This document shows, in pieces, positions 1 to 9,001 of a stretch of DNA of 64,000 nucleotides; the stretch's first letter is position 1; each line of letters opens with the position of its first letter. A model generated the notes under the pieces. That model searched no databases and was not told the DNA's origin. It was given only the letters and a program-made list of their open reading frames with translations. The position numbers and the translations under genes were made by a program. Source of the DNA: Nitrospirota bacterium (GTDB lineage Bacteria > Nitrospirota > Thermodesulfovibrionia > Thermodesulfovibrionales > JdFR-88). The stretch lies in assembly GCA_021813405.1 (NCBI GenBank), contig JAKAKS010000022.1, positions 124,001 to 188,000 of the forward strand, given 5' to 3'.

Positions 1-1070
1 GTTGGGGAAAGCGGGTCCTGGAATTCAAATATCACCTTGCCCTTGCCTTCCTCGCCGCCGCCGTCTGTAAAACTCTCCATGGCCACAAGAGCGTCTATGA
101 GGTACTTGGCATTAAAGCCGATTGTAACGGGTTCTCCGTCATAATCCGCCGGAACTTCGTCCCTGGCCTCGCCCAGGTCCGGGTTGGAGGAACTGAGGGT
201 GAGCATACCCTTTTCAGCGTCCAGCCGCACGGCGTTGCTTCTTTCGCGGCTCATTATGGACACCCTTTTGAGCGCCTTTGCAAACTGTTCCCTGTCTATG
301 GTGGCCTTTTTATCGCTGGAGGCCGGTATCACCTGGGAGTAGTTGGGGTATGCGCCCTCGATAAGCCTGGTTAAAAACTCCATCCCGCCCACGCTGAAAA
401 GTATATGGTTTTTGCCCAGGGAGAGTTTCACCGAGCCTTCGGAGGGCAGGAATTTCCTGAGTTCGGCTGCCGCCTTCCTCTGGACGATAAGCTTTTTTTC
501 CTCTCCCTTCACATCCTCTATGGATTTGGAGATGACGGCCATCCTGTGGCCGTCTGTGCCAACAAGCGTAAGTTTGCCCTCCGCCGGTATTATGTGAAAA
601 AGAATGCCGTTTAACGTATAGCGGGTATCGCTCTCTCCGGCCGCGTAGACTGACTTGTCTATCATCTCGGAGAGTTTGGCCGCCGGCACTTCAATCTGCT
701 CGGCCTCGCCAAGGTCCGGCCAAGCCGGGTAATCCTCGGACGGCAGACAGGCCAGCCTGAAACTGGTCTGCCCGGCTTTCACCCTTATCCATTGGGAATC
801 TTCGGATTCTATTGTAATATCGCCTTCTATTTCGCGGACTATCTCAAAGAGCTTTCTTGCCGGTATGCAGAGTTTACCCTCTGCATCGGCCTCTGCAGCA
901 AGAGGCTCGCGGATGGCCGTCTCCAAATCGGTTGCGGTGATGGATGAGCCATTTTTCCCGGCCACGAGCAGGAAATGCGAGAGTACCGGCATGGTGCTCT
1001 TTTTTTCCACCACAGACTGTATGTCCGCTAGTTTTTGCTGGCATTCCTGCCTGGAAACCGTGATCTTCAT
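1..1070 (-). CDS. dnaN: DNA polymerase III beta sliding clamp, 3'-truncated by window edge
   Basis: The minus-strand frame opens with ATG at 1070-1068 (MKITVSRQECQQKLADIQ) and runs without a stop to base 1, giving 356 codons. The clamp is normally about 366-375 residues, so only the last 10-20 residues are missing. Clamp features seen include SHFLLV near residue 30, GTDGHRMA in the middle domain and FEFQDPLSP at the truncated end. The homodimeric ring tethers the replicative polymerase to DNA. It starts 17 bases after the dnaA stop on the same strand, the usual dnaA-dnaN operon order. Family assignment is firm. Completeness of the C-terminus cannot be judged here. Confidence 0.95.
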   Translation of the reverse strand, partial: MKITVSRQECQQKLADIQSVVEKKSTMPVLSHFLLVAGKNGSSITATDLETAIREPLAAEADAEGKLCIPARKLFEIVREIEGDITIESEDSQWIRVKAGQTSFRLACLPSEDYPAWPDLGEAEQIEVPAAKLSEMIDKSVYAAGESDTRYTLNGILFHIIPAEGKLTLVGTDGHRMAVISKSIEDVKGEEKKLIVQRKAAAELRKFLPSEGSVKLSLGKNHILFSVGGMEFLTRLIEGAYPNYSQVIPASSDKKATIDREQFAKALKRVSIMSRERSNAVRLDAEKGMLTLSSSNPDLGEARDEVPADYDGEPVTIGFNAKYLIDALVAMESFTDGGGEEGKGKVIFEFQDPLSP

Positions 1071-1086
1071 CGTATATGGCCCTCCA

Positions 1087-2415
1087 TTAATGCTTCAGTT
1101 TTCCCATTAAGGACTGGATCATCTGGCTGAAACTTTCGTCCCTGGCCCTTCTATCTGCAATCTGCTTGCAGGCGTAAATAACAGTTGCGTGGTCCTTGCC
1201 TCCGGCTGCCTTGCCTATCTCGCTAAGGGAGCTGCCGGTGAGTTCCCTGGCCACATACATTGCAACCTGCCTAGGTATGGCCACTTCCTTGGTGCGTTTT
1301 TTCGCCTTGAGGTCGGCCAGTTTCATCCCGTAATGCTCCGCAACCCCCTTCATTACGGTTTCCACTGTAAGAGGTTTATCCTCATCCTCGATAAGAATGT
1401 CCTTTAGAACGGTTTTGGCCATCTCCATATCTATGGGCCTGCCTGAAAGAGAGGAGTGGGCCGCTAGCCTTATAAGGCAGCCCTCCAACTCCCTTATATT
1501 GGATTTTATCCTGCGGGCCAGAAATTCTTCTATCTCCTTGGAGAGCGTTATCCGCTCCATATCCAGCTTTTTCCTTATAATGGCAAGCTTGGTCTCATAT
1601 TCAGGCGGCTGTATATCCGCAATCAGCCCCATGTTAAACCTGGAGCGGAGCCTGTCTGTTACGTTCTTTATCTCTTTTGGCGGCCTGTCGCTGGATATTA
1701 CTATCTGTTTTTGCCGTTCATAAAGGGAATTAAATGTATGGAAAAGCTCCTCCTGGGTGGCCACCTTGTTTTCGATGAACTGAATGTCGTCTATCAGAAA
1801 CAGGTCCAGCGTTCGGTATTTGGATTTAAGCTCGTCCGTTTTCCCGTGGCGCACGGCGTGGACCACCTCGTTTGTAAACTGCTCCGCAGACACATAGTGG
1901 ACCTGAAAATCCTTAACCTTTTCGGCCACCACATTTCCAATAGCGCTAAGCAGATGGGTTTTGCCCAGCCCAACACCTCCAAAAACAAAAAGCGGGTTAT
2001 AAGCCCGGCCTGGCGCCCCGGCCACGGCCGAAGCGGCCGCCTTGGCGAACTTGTTGCTGTCACCTTCCACAAAATTATCAAAAGTATAGCGTGGATTTAA
2101 ATATATTCCTCTGGAGGCGAGCTTCATCTTTTTCGACTCCAGCATATTGTCCATCTTCCTGGTGGTGGGGTCCTGCTTCTCGGTAGTTTTAAACCTGATT
2201 TTTAATGGCTCTCCGGCCAGTTCGCCCAGAACTTCAGATAACAGGCCCGGATAATTGTCCTCCACCCAGTCCTTGAAAAATCTGTTTGGGATATCCAGAA
2301 CGGCCTGCCCGTCTTTTACCTGGGCAAGCTCCACAGGCTTAAACCACATCTCATGATGGCGCTCACCCACCCTCTCTTTCAGGATCTTCTGGGCCTTATC
2401 CCACAAATCTTTCAC
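1087..2415 (-). CDS. dnaA: Chromosomal replication initiator DnaA
   Basis: AAA+ initiator that melts the origin. Visible features are an N-terminal domain starting VKDLWDKAQ, a Walker A GGVGLGKTHL near residue 146, Walker B FLIDDIQF, and the C-terminal DNA-binding signature KDHATVIYACKQI. I chose GTG at 2415: an AGGA sequence lies about 9 bases upstream and the protein then begins where the family normally begins. A TTG at 2442 in the same frame would add nine residues (MFIVIGNNS) that look untranslated. Length is about 442 aa, normal for DnaA. It is followed directly by dnaN. Confidence is high for function, moderate for the start. Confidence 0.97.
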   Translation of the reverse strand: MKDLWDKAQKILKERVGERHHEMWFKPVELAQVKDGQAVLDIPNRFFKDWVEDNYPGLLSEVLGELAGEPLKIRFKTTEKQDPTTRKMDNMLESKKMKLASRGIYLNPRYTFDNFVEGDSNKFAKAAASAVAGAPGRAYNPLFVFGGVGLGKTHLLSAIGNVVAEKVKDFQVHYVSAEQFTNEVVHAVRHGKTDELKSKYRTLDLFLIDDIQFIENKVATQEELFHTFNSLYERQKQIVISSDRPPKEIKNVTDRLRSRFNMGLIADIQPPEYETKLAIIRKKLDMERITLSKEIEEFLARRIKSNIRELEGCLIRLAAHSSLSGRPIDMEMAKTVLKDILIEDEDKPLTVETVMKGVAEHYGMKLADLKAKKRTKEVAIPRQVAMYVARELTGSSLSEIGKAAGGKDHATVIYACKQIADRRARDESFSQMIQSLMGKLKH

Positions 2416-2685
2416 AGAGTTATTTCCTATAACTATAAACAAGTTATAAACATAATGTTAGTAAGTGCCCTCCGGCGGGTTACGTATTATATCTTATCTT
2501 CATAACCATGGCAAGAAATGTCGGGAAACAGACAGCCGATTGTGAGTAACATAAAAACCATGTTGAAAGCCGGGCGGTAAATAACACTCAGTGAGTATCC
2601 AGACAGCCTAAATTAACAGGCAAAAGCCTTTATAAATAAAGGTAAATTCTGCTTACTGACAAACTGACAGCCCCTACTGCTACTT
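2416..2685. other. Gap upstream of dnaA; no clear origin
   Basis: The 270 bases between prfB and dnaA are AT-rich and carry no plausible gene. I looked for clusters of DnaA boxes (TTATNCACA). Only one weak one-mismatch copy is visible (TGTGAGTAA at 2541-2549), so this gap is not supported as oriC. A short inverted repeat ACTCA-G-TGAGT lies near 2588-2598. The dnaA promoter should be here, but I cannot place it with confidence. Confidence 0.4.
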
Positions 2686-3802
2686 CTATTTTTTTAAAAT
2701 ATTATTTTTAGAAACAGAGTCCTTCAAAACAGACTCGATGAACGTGTCTATGTCGCCATCCAGCACGGCTTCCACGTTGCCCATTTCAAATCCTGTTCTG
2801 TGGTCTTTAACAAGCCGGTAAGGCTGAAGAACATAGGAACGTATCTGGCTTCCCCAGGCGATCTCCCTTTTTTCGCCAAGTATGTCGTCCATTTTCTTTT
2901 CTCTTTGCCTGAGCTCCATATCGTAAAGCCTGGCCCTCAGAATCTTCATGGCCACATCGCGGTTTCTGTGCTGGGAACGCTCGTTCTGGCAGGACACCAC
3001 TATCCTGGTGGGCAGATGGGTTATCCTTACGGCAGAAGAGGTCTTATTAACATGCTGTCCGCCTGCGCCTGAGGCCCTGAAGGTGTCTATCTTCAGGTCG
3101 TCTTCCCTGATGTCGACGGCCACATCGTCTTCTATCTCCGGGGAGACAAAGATTGCGGTAAAGGATGTATGGCGTCTCTTATTGGCATCGAAGGGCGAAA
3201 TCCGGACAAGCCTGTGCACCCCGGCTTCGTTTTTCAGGTGGCCGTAAGCGAAAGGTCCGTTTACGGAGAATATGGCGCTCTTTATACCGGCCTCTTCTCC
3301 TGGCTGGGAATCCAGCATCTCGGTTTTAAAGCCGCGCCGCTCTGCCCATCTAAGATACATGCGAAGCAGCATCTCCGCCCAGTCCTGGCTTTCAGTGCCG
3401 CCTGCACCCGGATGGATGGTCACTATGGCATTATTTACATCAAGTGGGCCGGACAGAAGATGCCTCAGCTCAAGTTCCCTTATTTCGCCTTTAAGTCTGT
3501 CGATGCCGCTTGTCACTTCCGCAAGGAAAACATCGCCTCCCTCTTCAGAGAGCATCTGGGCGGCTTCGTCCAGTTCGTCTAGCTCGCGGCTGGCCTGCTC
3601 GAATGGCATAACCACAGCCTCCATGACGGACCGCTCTTTGTTAAGTTTTTTCAGCCTTGAAGGCTCCCAAGAAGTCTCCTTGGCCAGTTCCACGTCTATA
3701 CGGGCTATACCGGCCTTCAGCCCAGCTACATCAAAGATAACCTCGTAGTTCTGTTATCTTTCGCCTGAGCCCGGCCAGACCTTCCCTTATATCTTCTGCC
3801 AT
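2686..3802 (-). CDS. prfB: Peptide chain release factor 2 with programmed +1 frameshift
   Basis: RF2 terminates translation at UGA and UAA. The reading starts at ATG 3802-3800 with a strong SD (TAAGGAGGAT at 3811-3820), runs 23 codons to an in-frame TGA (3733-3731), and continues in the +1 frame to 2686. The joined product is about 371 aa, normal for RF2. The anticodon-like tripeptide SPF (in VRISPFDANK) identifies RF2 rather than RF1, and the catalytic GGQ lies in SGAGGQHVNK. A conventional caller would start at the internal GTG 3693 and lose the N-terminus. It sits 27 bases after lnt on the same strand, probably in one operon. The frameshift is autoregulatory in other bacteria. Confidence 0.95.
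3731..3745 (-). promoter_or_regulatory. prfB programmed +1 frameshift signal
   Basis: On the coding strand the site reads CGA GGT TAT CTT TGA followed by T. The slippery CTT plus UGA stop is the classic RF2 recoding site, and GAGG sits where E. coli has its internal Shine-Dalgarno-like AGGGGG. Slippage by one base yields ...LRGYL-DVAGLKAG..., which continues as a normal RF2 N-terminal domain. When RF2 is scarce, the UGA is read slowly and slippage increases. Confidence 0.92.
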
Positions 3803-3829
3803 TTTTTCTGATCCTCCTTAAAACAATGT

Positions 3830-5365
3830 TTAAAAATAATTTTTTTCCTTTTCCCCGGCAAATATGAACAGGGAAATGGCGCTCAATATGCAAAAATATG
3901 AAAACAGGTCCCCAAAGCGGCTGTAGAAGGTGATACGGTTATTTATCTTCAAATCAGCCGTAAGCGTCCTTCTTTCAAGCATGTGAGTCTTCTTTATGAG
4001 TTTGCCCGTGCTTGAAAAAAAGCCGGAAATGCCTGTATTAGCGGCCCTGATAACAGGTTTCCTGTTTTCCACCGCCCTGAATGCCGCCATACTGAAGTTC
4101 TGGTATGGCCCGGTACTTTTTCCGAACCAGGCATCGTTTGTTATTGTCACCAGAAAATTGCCGCCATCCTTGAAAAATTTCCGGACCAGCCCTGGAAAGG
4201 CTATCTCATAGCAGATGGCAACTCCGAAATCGCCTTGCCGGATACTGCCCCTTGTGTATTCGTGCCCGGCCTCCAGGTCCCCGACAGCATCGGAGAGCTT
4301 GTTTACAAAAAACAATACCCTTTTGAGAGGCACATACTCCCCAAAGGGCACAAGGTGTATTTTATCATATACAAACTTAGGCTTTCCCTGGTCCAGCAAA
4401 ATGGCGCTGTTTGCGTACTTGCCGTCCTTTTTCTGCCGCACGGCACCAATCAGCATTGGAACGGAGATGGTATTTTGCATTTTTTCAAGCTGCTGTACCC
4501 CGGGGTCATTTTCGTCAAACGGAAAGGGAAGAGAAGCTTCCGGCCACACTATCAGATTAGGGGACTCAAAAAGTGCGCCTTCCGTGAGTTTTTCGTAAAC
4601 ATCAAGCACATGATCCTGGCGGTTAACATTCCACTTCTCGGCTTCGTCTATGTTGCCCTGCACAACACTTACGCGAAGAGGCAGCCCGGCGCCCTTGTGG
4701 GTAAGCCTGAACTCCCCGTAGCCAAGTGCCAGCATTACAAAGGCGGCAAGCAGGAAATAGCCGGCCATGGTGTAGGAGACCGGGAAAAGGGGCATCTCCC
4801 GCATCTTCTTTTTCATGATGAACAGGTCGGCTATCGCGCCGTTTACGGCTACTATCAGAAACGATACGCCGTAGACCCCGGTTGTGTCTGCCATCTGGAT
4901 GATATAAAGGAATTTCCACTGGCTGTATCCAAGCGTTGCCCAGGGAAACCCGGTCAGCATGTAAGACCGCAGGTATTCAAGAGACACCCATATTACCGGA
5001 GCAACAAACAGCGCCGGGAGCCGGGTATGGTTGATCTTAAGCGAAAAGAGATACCCGAAAAACCCCGTGTACAAGGCCAGGTATGAAGCCAGCAGAACAA
5101 CAAAGAAAAGAGAAGACACAAGCCCCATGCCGCCGTAATCGTGCATAGAATGATAAATCCAGTAAGTTGTGCCGAAGAAATAAAAGAACCCCATGAGGAA
5201 ACCGGCCTTGAAAGCCTTTGTTCCTTTCGGAAGCCCTTTAAGAGCAACCAAAAAGGGTGCAAGCGCAAACCAGGCCAGCGGATAGACGTTGAAAGGCGCA
5301 AAGGTAAAAACCAGGGCGGCCCCGGAGATGGCGGCCCAAAGATAACGTCCGCCGCCGTTTCTCAT
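3830..5365 (-). CDS. lnt: Apolipoprotein N-acyltransferase
   Basis: Inner-membrane enzyme that adds the third acyl chain to lipoproteins. The 511-aa protein has several N-terminal membrane segments, then a periplasmic nitrilase domain. The catalytic triad is recognisable: Glu in WPEASLPFPF, Lys in YDKIHLVPFGEY and Cys in AICYEIAFP. A final hydrophobic segment (LFSYFCILSAISLFIFAG) is present. The start at 5365 has GAGGA about 10 bases upstream and overlaps the stop of a possible 43-codon ORF in an ATGA arrangement. prfB follows 27 bases later. Its presence supports a diderm cell with triacylated lipoproteins. Confidence 0.95.
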   Translation of the reverse strand: MRNGGGRYLWAAISGAALVFTFAPFNVYPLAWFALAPFLVALKGLPKGTKAFKAGFLMGFFYFFGTTYWIYHSMHDYGGMGLVSSLFFVVLLASYLALYTGFFGYLFSLKINHTRLPALFVAPVIWVSLEYLRSYMLTGFPWATLGYSQWKFLYIIQMADTTGVYGVSFLIVAVNGAIADLFIMKKKMREMPLFPVSYTMAGYFLLAAFVMLALGYGEFRLTHKGAGLPLRVSVVQGNIDEAEKWNVNRQDHVLDVYEKLTEGALFESPNLIVWPEASLPFPFDENDPGVQQLEKMQNTISVPMLIGAVRQKKDGKYANSAILLDQGKPKFVYDKIHLVPFGEYVPLKRVLFFVNKLSDAVGDLEAGHEYTRGSIRQGDFGVAICYEIAFPGLVRKFFKDGGNFLVTITNDAWFGKSTGPYQNFSMAAFRAVENRKPVIRAANTGISGFFSSTGKLIKKTHMLERRTLTADLKINNRITFYSRFGDLFSYFCILSAISLFIFAGEKEKNYF

Positions 5366-5493
5366 GAGAGGGATATCCTCATCAGGGGAAAAAGAGCCTT
5401 CCGGCGCGGCCTGGCCGTAAAAGCAGGCCCGCCCTTGGGTTTGCCCGAGGTCTGGCCTTCAGATTGATCTGCCTTGACAATAAAAGCCTTCAT
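5362..5493 (-). CDS. Possible 43-aa leader peptide coupled to lnt
   Basis: A short minus-strand ORF starts at ATG 5493 (MKAFIVKADQ), is rich in Lys, Arg and Pro, and ends in RISLS with its TGA overlapping the lnt ATG by 4 bases. That overlap is typical of translational coupling, the only positive evidence. No SD precedes the ATG, there is no recognisable domain, and the divergent tRNA-Phe promoter overlaps its 5' end. It may be fortuitous. Confidence 0.22.
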   Translation of the reverse strand: MKAFIVKADQSEGQTSGKPKGGPAFTARPRRKALFPLMRISLS

Positions 5494-5502
5494 CGGTAAC
5501 AC
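5474..5502 (+). promoter_or_regulatory. Likely promoter of tRNA-Phe
   Basis: A perfect -35 TTGACA (5474-5479) is followed after 17 bases by TAACAC (5497-5502), a weak -10. The expected start would lie a few bases before the mature tRNA 5' end at 5514. The perfect -35 and the position are the main support. Confidence 0.5.
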
Positions 5503-5513
5503 TTAATAGTACC

Positions 5514-5589
5514 GGCCAGTTAGCTCAGTAGGTAGAGCAGAGGACTGAAAATCCTCGTGTCGGGAGTTCGATTCTCTCACTGGCCACCA
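5514..5589 (+). tRNA. tRNA-Phe (GAA), CCA encoded
   Basis: The cloverleaf can be folded by eye. The acceptor stem is GGCCAGT with ACTGGCC, the D arm is GCTC...GAGC, and the anticodon stem is GAGGA with TCCTC around loop CTGAAAA, giving anticodon GAA (Phe). The T arm is GGGAG/TTCGATT/CTCTC with one G-U pair. Discriminator A and a genomically encoded CCA end at 5589. The gene converges on the membrane protein gene whose stop is at 5610. Confidence 0.96.
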
Positions 5590-5609
5590 TATTATTTTAA
5601 AGTATCCCC

Positions 5610-6980
5610 TCAATTTTTTTCAGGAATCTCACTTTTAACACCCCGGTTTTTGTCTGGAAAAAGCCGCCATATAACCGCTGCGATTAAAAAGGGGACCGGA
5701 AGAAGCGCGATGCTGGCAGCCGGGCCGGTGTGCAGGAAAAAGAATAAAACGTTGCCGCTGCCTATCAACTTCAACTCCCGCAGGATAAACCTGGCGTCCT
5801 CCGGCCAGCCCATGAAATATGGATAGGAAGCGTTCACGGCAAGAAGGTTGATGATAAATGACAAAACTGCAAGCGCGATGAAAACCTGCCAGCTCTTTTT
5901 ATCAGCCAGGGCAAGCGGCAGCATCAGGAAAGGTACCGCGGGCAGCAGATATCTCGGCCCCCAGGACGCTCCCAGATCATTGGTCCCAATCCCGGATAGA
6001 AACACCAGAAAAGCGGCGGCAATCAACAACGCAAAAAATGCAGGCCTGCCTTTTCCTTTCAGGAAGGCCGGAACCAGAAATGCAGGGGCCAGCAGCACCG
6101 GGTTATACAAAAAGAGGCCGTAATCCAGGCCAAACAGGTATTTCCATGCCTCTTTGAGGCTTGGCACCCCAAGACCGAAAAGTCCCGTTTTGTGCACGAA
6201 CCCGAGATATTTAAGGTGCCTCACGGTTATTGCGAAGGGGTTTTGGAAAACGGCATAGTTGTAAGCGGAAAAGGCCGTTGCCGGGCCCAGCCCGCCCAGG
6301 ATGAACAAGAACCAGCCCCACCGCATGCCGGGCTGTTTTGCTTTAAAAATGCAGTATGCAAAAAGGACTATTGCGGCCGTAATGGCATAATAATCGTTCA
6401 TTACTGATAGCCCGGCGGCAAGCCCTGAAAAAAAGGCCCCTTGCGCGCTTTTTACTTGCCGGGTTTCCAAAAAACAAAACGCCAGCAGCACTAGCAATGT
6501 GGTAAGGGCGTGCCCGAACATTATAGTTGCCCAATAAAAGAGATTGGTGGCAAGCCCCGTGGCAATCGCGGCAAAGGCCGCCTTTTTTTCCTCCAGCCCG
6601 TATCCAAGCAACAGCCTGTAAAGAAGCACGCATGTGAGGGCCGCGCAGGCTCCGCTTACAAAAAGAGTTGTAAGATAGATGAGCGTTCGCATGTCAGAGG
6701 TGAAAAGATGCGCCAGCAGGTATACCGGCACGCCTAAAAACCCTGCAAGCGGCGGCTTGTCCGAGAACTCTTTTCCGTTAAAAACAGAAACGTCCGTGGG
6801 CCGGAACGGATATGATACCAGCCGTTCCAGGGTCCCGCCGATATCCAGCCTGCCGTGTTCCGCGATTGCCGCGGTGAGGGCGAACCTGCTGCCGTCGTTG
6901 GTGGTTGCATATGGATGGGTAAAGAAGGCGTAAAAGACGATAAGCACAAGGAAGATGCGAAGGGATGATGTTCTAAACAA
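5610..6980 (-). CDS. Polytopic membrane glycosyltransferase-like protein (GT39/ArnT type)
   Basis: A protein of about 456 aa with roughly ten or more hydrophobic helices. The N-terminal part has a first helix, then a periplasmic-type loop containing TNDGSRFALTAAIAEHGRLD and SDKPPLAGFLG. The Asp early in loop 1 and the DKPP segment resemble the lipid-linked-sugar glycosyltransferase superfamily (dolichyl-phosphate mannosyltransferase/ArnT). Donor and acceptor are unknown. The longest start is TTG at 6980, overlapping the end of hisD by 8 bases; an AAGG lies very close upstream, so the exact start is uncertain. It is probably co-transcribed with hisD, though no functional link is evident. Confidence 0.7.
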   Translation of the reverse strand: MFRTSSLRIFLVLIVFYAFFTHPYATTNDGSRFALTAAIAEHGRLDIGGTLERLVSYPFRPTDVSVFNGKEFSDKPPLAGFLGVPVYLLAHLFTSDMRTLIYLTTLFVSGACAALTCVLLYRLLLGYGLEEKKAAFAAIATGLATNLFYWATIMFGHALTTLLVLLAFCFLETRQVKSAQGAFFSGLAAGLSVMNDYYAITAAIVLFAYCIFKAKQPGMRWGWFLFILGGLGPATAFSAYNYAVFQNPFAITVRHLKYLGFVHKTGLFGLGVPSLKEAWKYLFGLDYGLFLYNPVLLAPAFLVPAFLKGKGRPAFFALLIAAAFLVFLSGIGTNDLGASWGPRYLLPAVPFLMLPLALADKKSWQVFIALAVLSFIINLLAVNASYPYFMGWPEDARFILRELKLIGSGNVLFFFLHTGPAASIALLPVPFLIAAVIWRLFPDKNRGVKSEIPEKN

Positions 6981-8259
6981 GACCTTTTTTTCTTCTTATC
7001 ATAACTGTATTCAGATGTGCCGTCAGCCCCTCAAAAGAGGCCATGGTTTCCACCGTGCCCGATAGCCGTTCAAGCCCGCTGCGGGTGAACTCCAGATAGC
7101 TCATATGCTTCATAAAATCATAAGCCCCTAGGGGCGAAGAAAACCTGGCGGTGCCTCCAGTGGGAAGTACATGGTTTGGGCCGGCTGCGTAATCCCCAAG
7201 CGGCTCGGCGCTCCAGGGCCCAACGAAAACCGCCCCGGCATTTCTGATTTTTTTTACAAACTTTTCGGGGCGGCGCACCATCAGCTCCAGGTGTTCCGGC
7301 GCAATCTGGTTTGCAACTTCCGCCGCATGGTCTAAGTTTCTGACAATTATTACCGCGCCATAATTTTTAAGAGATAGGGAAGCTATATTTCCCCGTGCAA
7401 GGGCATTTAATTGCCCTTTAAGCATGCGCATGGTCTCATTTGCAAAATCCGGCGAGTCGGTTACAAGTATGGAGCTGGCCAGCTCGTCATGTTCTGCCTG
7501 GCTAAGCAGGTCTGCCGCGGCGAAACTAGGGTCGGCTGAACTGTCCGCTATTATCAAAATCTCGCTTGGGCCAGCGATCATGTCTATAGCCACTTCGCCA
7601 AACACCAGCCGTTTTGCCGTTGCAACATAGATATTACCCGGCCCCACTATCTTGTCTACTTTCTTTACGGTCTCTGTGCCGAATGCAAAGGCGGCCACGG
7701 CCTGTGCGCCGCCAATCGAATATGCCTCGGTTATGCCAAGGAGTTTCAGGGCCGCCATCACAGCCGGGTTCAGGTTGCCGCTGGGTGTGGGCACGGCCAC
7801 GGCAATCTCCCGTACACCAGCGGCCTGGGCCGGGATGACGTTCATAAGCACGCTTGAAGGGTAGGACGCCTTGCCACCTGGCACATACACGCCCACCCTT
7901 TCGAGGGGGCGCACTATCTGCCCGGTCTTTATACCGGCCTCTTCCATGAACCAGGTTTTTTTGCCGTGCACCTGCTTTTCATGAAATCGTCTTATTCTGC
8001 CTGCCGCCGTCCGCAGCGCCTTTACCAGTGTTTTGTCCGCCATGGCGGCGGCCTCCTCAAGCTCCCTCTGCCCTATCCTGATTTTAGAATGGCCGTCCAG
8101 ACGTTTGGTGTAGCTGGAAAGTGCGCGGTCGCCTTTGGCGCGCACCGCCTGGACAATCTTGCTGGTGTTCTCAAGCACCTGGTTGTCCGTGCCGGCAGCA
8201 CGCCTTCTTAAGAGCTTGAAGAAACCTTTAAATTCCTTATCGGTTTTGACAACTCTCAT
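6973..8259 (-). CDS. hisD: Histidinol dehydrogenase
   Basis: Catalyses the last two oxidations of histidine synthesis (L-histidinol to L-histidine, NAD-dependent, zinc enzyme). The 428-aa length is typical. Signature segments include VGPGNIYVATAKRLVFG and IDMIAGPSEILI. Zinc and catalytic residues are recognisable: Gln/His in SQAEHDE, Glu-His in IAPEHLELM, Asp in GDYAAGPNH and His in GLTAHLNTVM. No other his genes are adjacent, so hisD is separated from the rest of the pathway. The next gene overlaps its stop. Confidence 0.97.
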   Translation of the reverse strand: MRVVKTDKEFKGFFKLLRRRAAGTDNQVLENTSKIVQAVRAKGDRALSSYTKRLDGHSKIRIGQRELEEAAAMADKTLVKALRTAAGRIRRFHEKQVHGKKTWFMEEAGIKTGQIVRPLERVGVYVPGGKASYPSSVLMNVIPAQAAGVREIAVAVPTPSGNLNPAVMAALKLLGITEAYSIGGAQAVAAFAFGTETVKKVDKIVGPGNIYVATAKRLVFGEVAIDMIAGPSEILIIADSSADPSFAAADLLSQAEHDELASSILVTDSPDFANETMRMLKGQLNALARGNIASLSLKNYGAVIIVRNLDHAAEVANQIAPEHLELMVRRPEKFVKKIRNAGAVFVGPWSAEPLGDYAAGPNHVLPTGGTARFSSPLGAYDFMKHMSYLEFTRSGLERLSGTVETMASFEGLTAHLNTVMIRRKKGLV

Positions 8260-8375
8260 TTTTAGTCATTTCATTTTAGCCATTTAGCTTCCCTGCGGGC
8301 AAGAGGATTATCCGGAACAAACAAAATGGGATGCCGCATTTAATAATTCCTGGTGGCAGGGACAACAAAGCGGCA

Positions 8376-8384
8376 TGTTATAAT
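8376..8384 (+). promoter_or_regulatory. Extended -10 promoter of the DUF4390-ntrYX-like operon
   Basis: TG-T-TATAAT (8376-8384) is a perfect -10 hexamer with the extended TGN motif. No convincing -35 is seen. The predicted start near 8391 leaves a leader of only about 8 bases before the TTG at 8399, which includes a GGGGAAAG-like ribosome site. Confidence 0.55.
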
Positions 8385-8398
8385 TTCCGGGGAAAGTT

Positions 8399-9001
8399 TT
8401 GTCGCAAAACCGTTATAAGCCATTATGTTTTGGCACCGCTTTGGCGGTGTTAACCGCCCTCGTTATCTTCCCGCCGGTTGCGGCCATGGCTGCGGGCATA
8501 AGCGGATTCTCGATCAAAATACCATCCGGGCAAACCAACCCCCCGGATCAGCTGTTAGTCTCTGCAAAGGTGGCCCCCGGCAACCGTTTCTTAAGGGACC
8601 TGCAGGACGGCATGCAGAAAAGGCTAATTTTTTATGTGGATATCTTCAGGAAATGGCATAGCTGGCCCGACGAGTTTGTGCTGGGAGCAAAGATAGAGCG
8701 CCGTCTGGAATGCGACAATGTAAAAGGGGAATATACATTGACAAACAGCGAGGCAGGCAAGACCAGCCAGACAAGATACAAAAACTGCGGCGGTGTAATG
8801 GGGAATGCTTTTATCCTTAAGAATGTAAAGCTTTCCGATTTAAAAGAGCTTACAAGCGGCAAATATATAGTGAGGGTGACCGCAGAGAGCAAGGCTGGCA
8901 ATATGTCTCCCATTTTAGGACAGATATTCTTTTTTATACAGGACTATGAATTCAAGGCCGTAGCTGAGTCGGGCATATTGTACCTGGGGACAAAGCCGTG
9001 A
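8399..9001 (+). CDS. DUF4390 family secreted protein
   Basis: A 200-aa protein with an N-terminal signal-like segment (LAVLTALVIFPPVAAMAAG), followed by a soluble domain whose pattern (RLIFYVDIFRKWHSWPDEFVLGAKIERRL) matches DUF4390 proteins. Those are commonly found next to NtrY/NtrX-type two-component genes, and the same order is seen here. The best start is TTG at 8399, since the next in-frame Met (in AMAAG) would remove the signal peptide. Its stop overlaps the GTG of the next gene by 4 bases, so the two are probably translationally coupled. Role unknown; a periplasmic input or accessory protein for the kinase is an inference. Confidence 0.75.
   Translation: MSQNRYKPLCFGTALAVLTALVIFPPVAAMAAGISGFSIKIPSGQTNPPDQLLVSAKVAPGNRFLRDLQDGMQKRLIFYVDIFRKWHSWPDEFVLGAKIERRLECDNVKGEYTLTNSEAGKTSQTRYKNCGGVMGNAFILKNVKLSDLKELTSGKYIVRVTAESKAGNMSPILGQIFFFIQDYEFKAVAESGILYLGTKP

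Noticed and set aside
2416-2685. oriC next to dnaA
   Set aside because: Only one weak DnaA-box-like sequence was found and no repeat cluster or unwinding-element arrangement.
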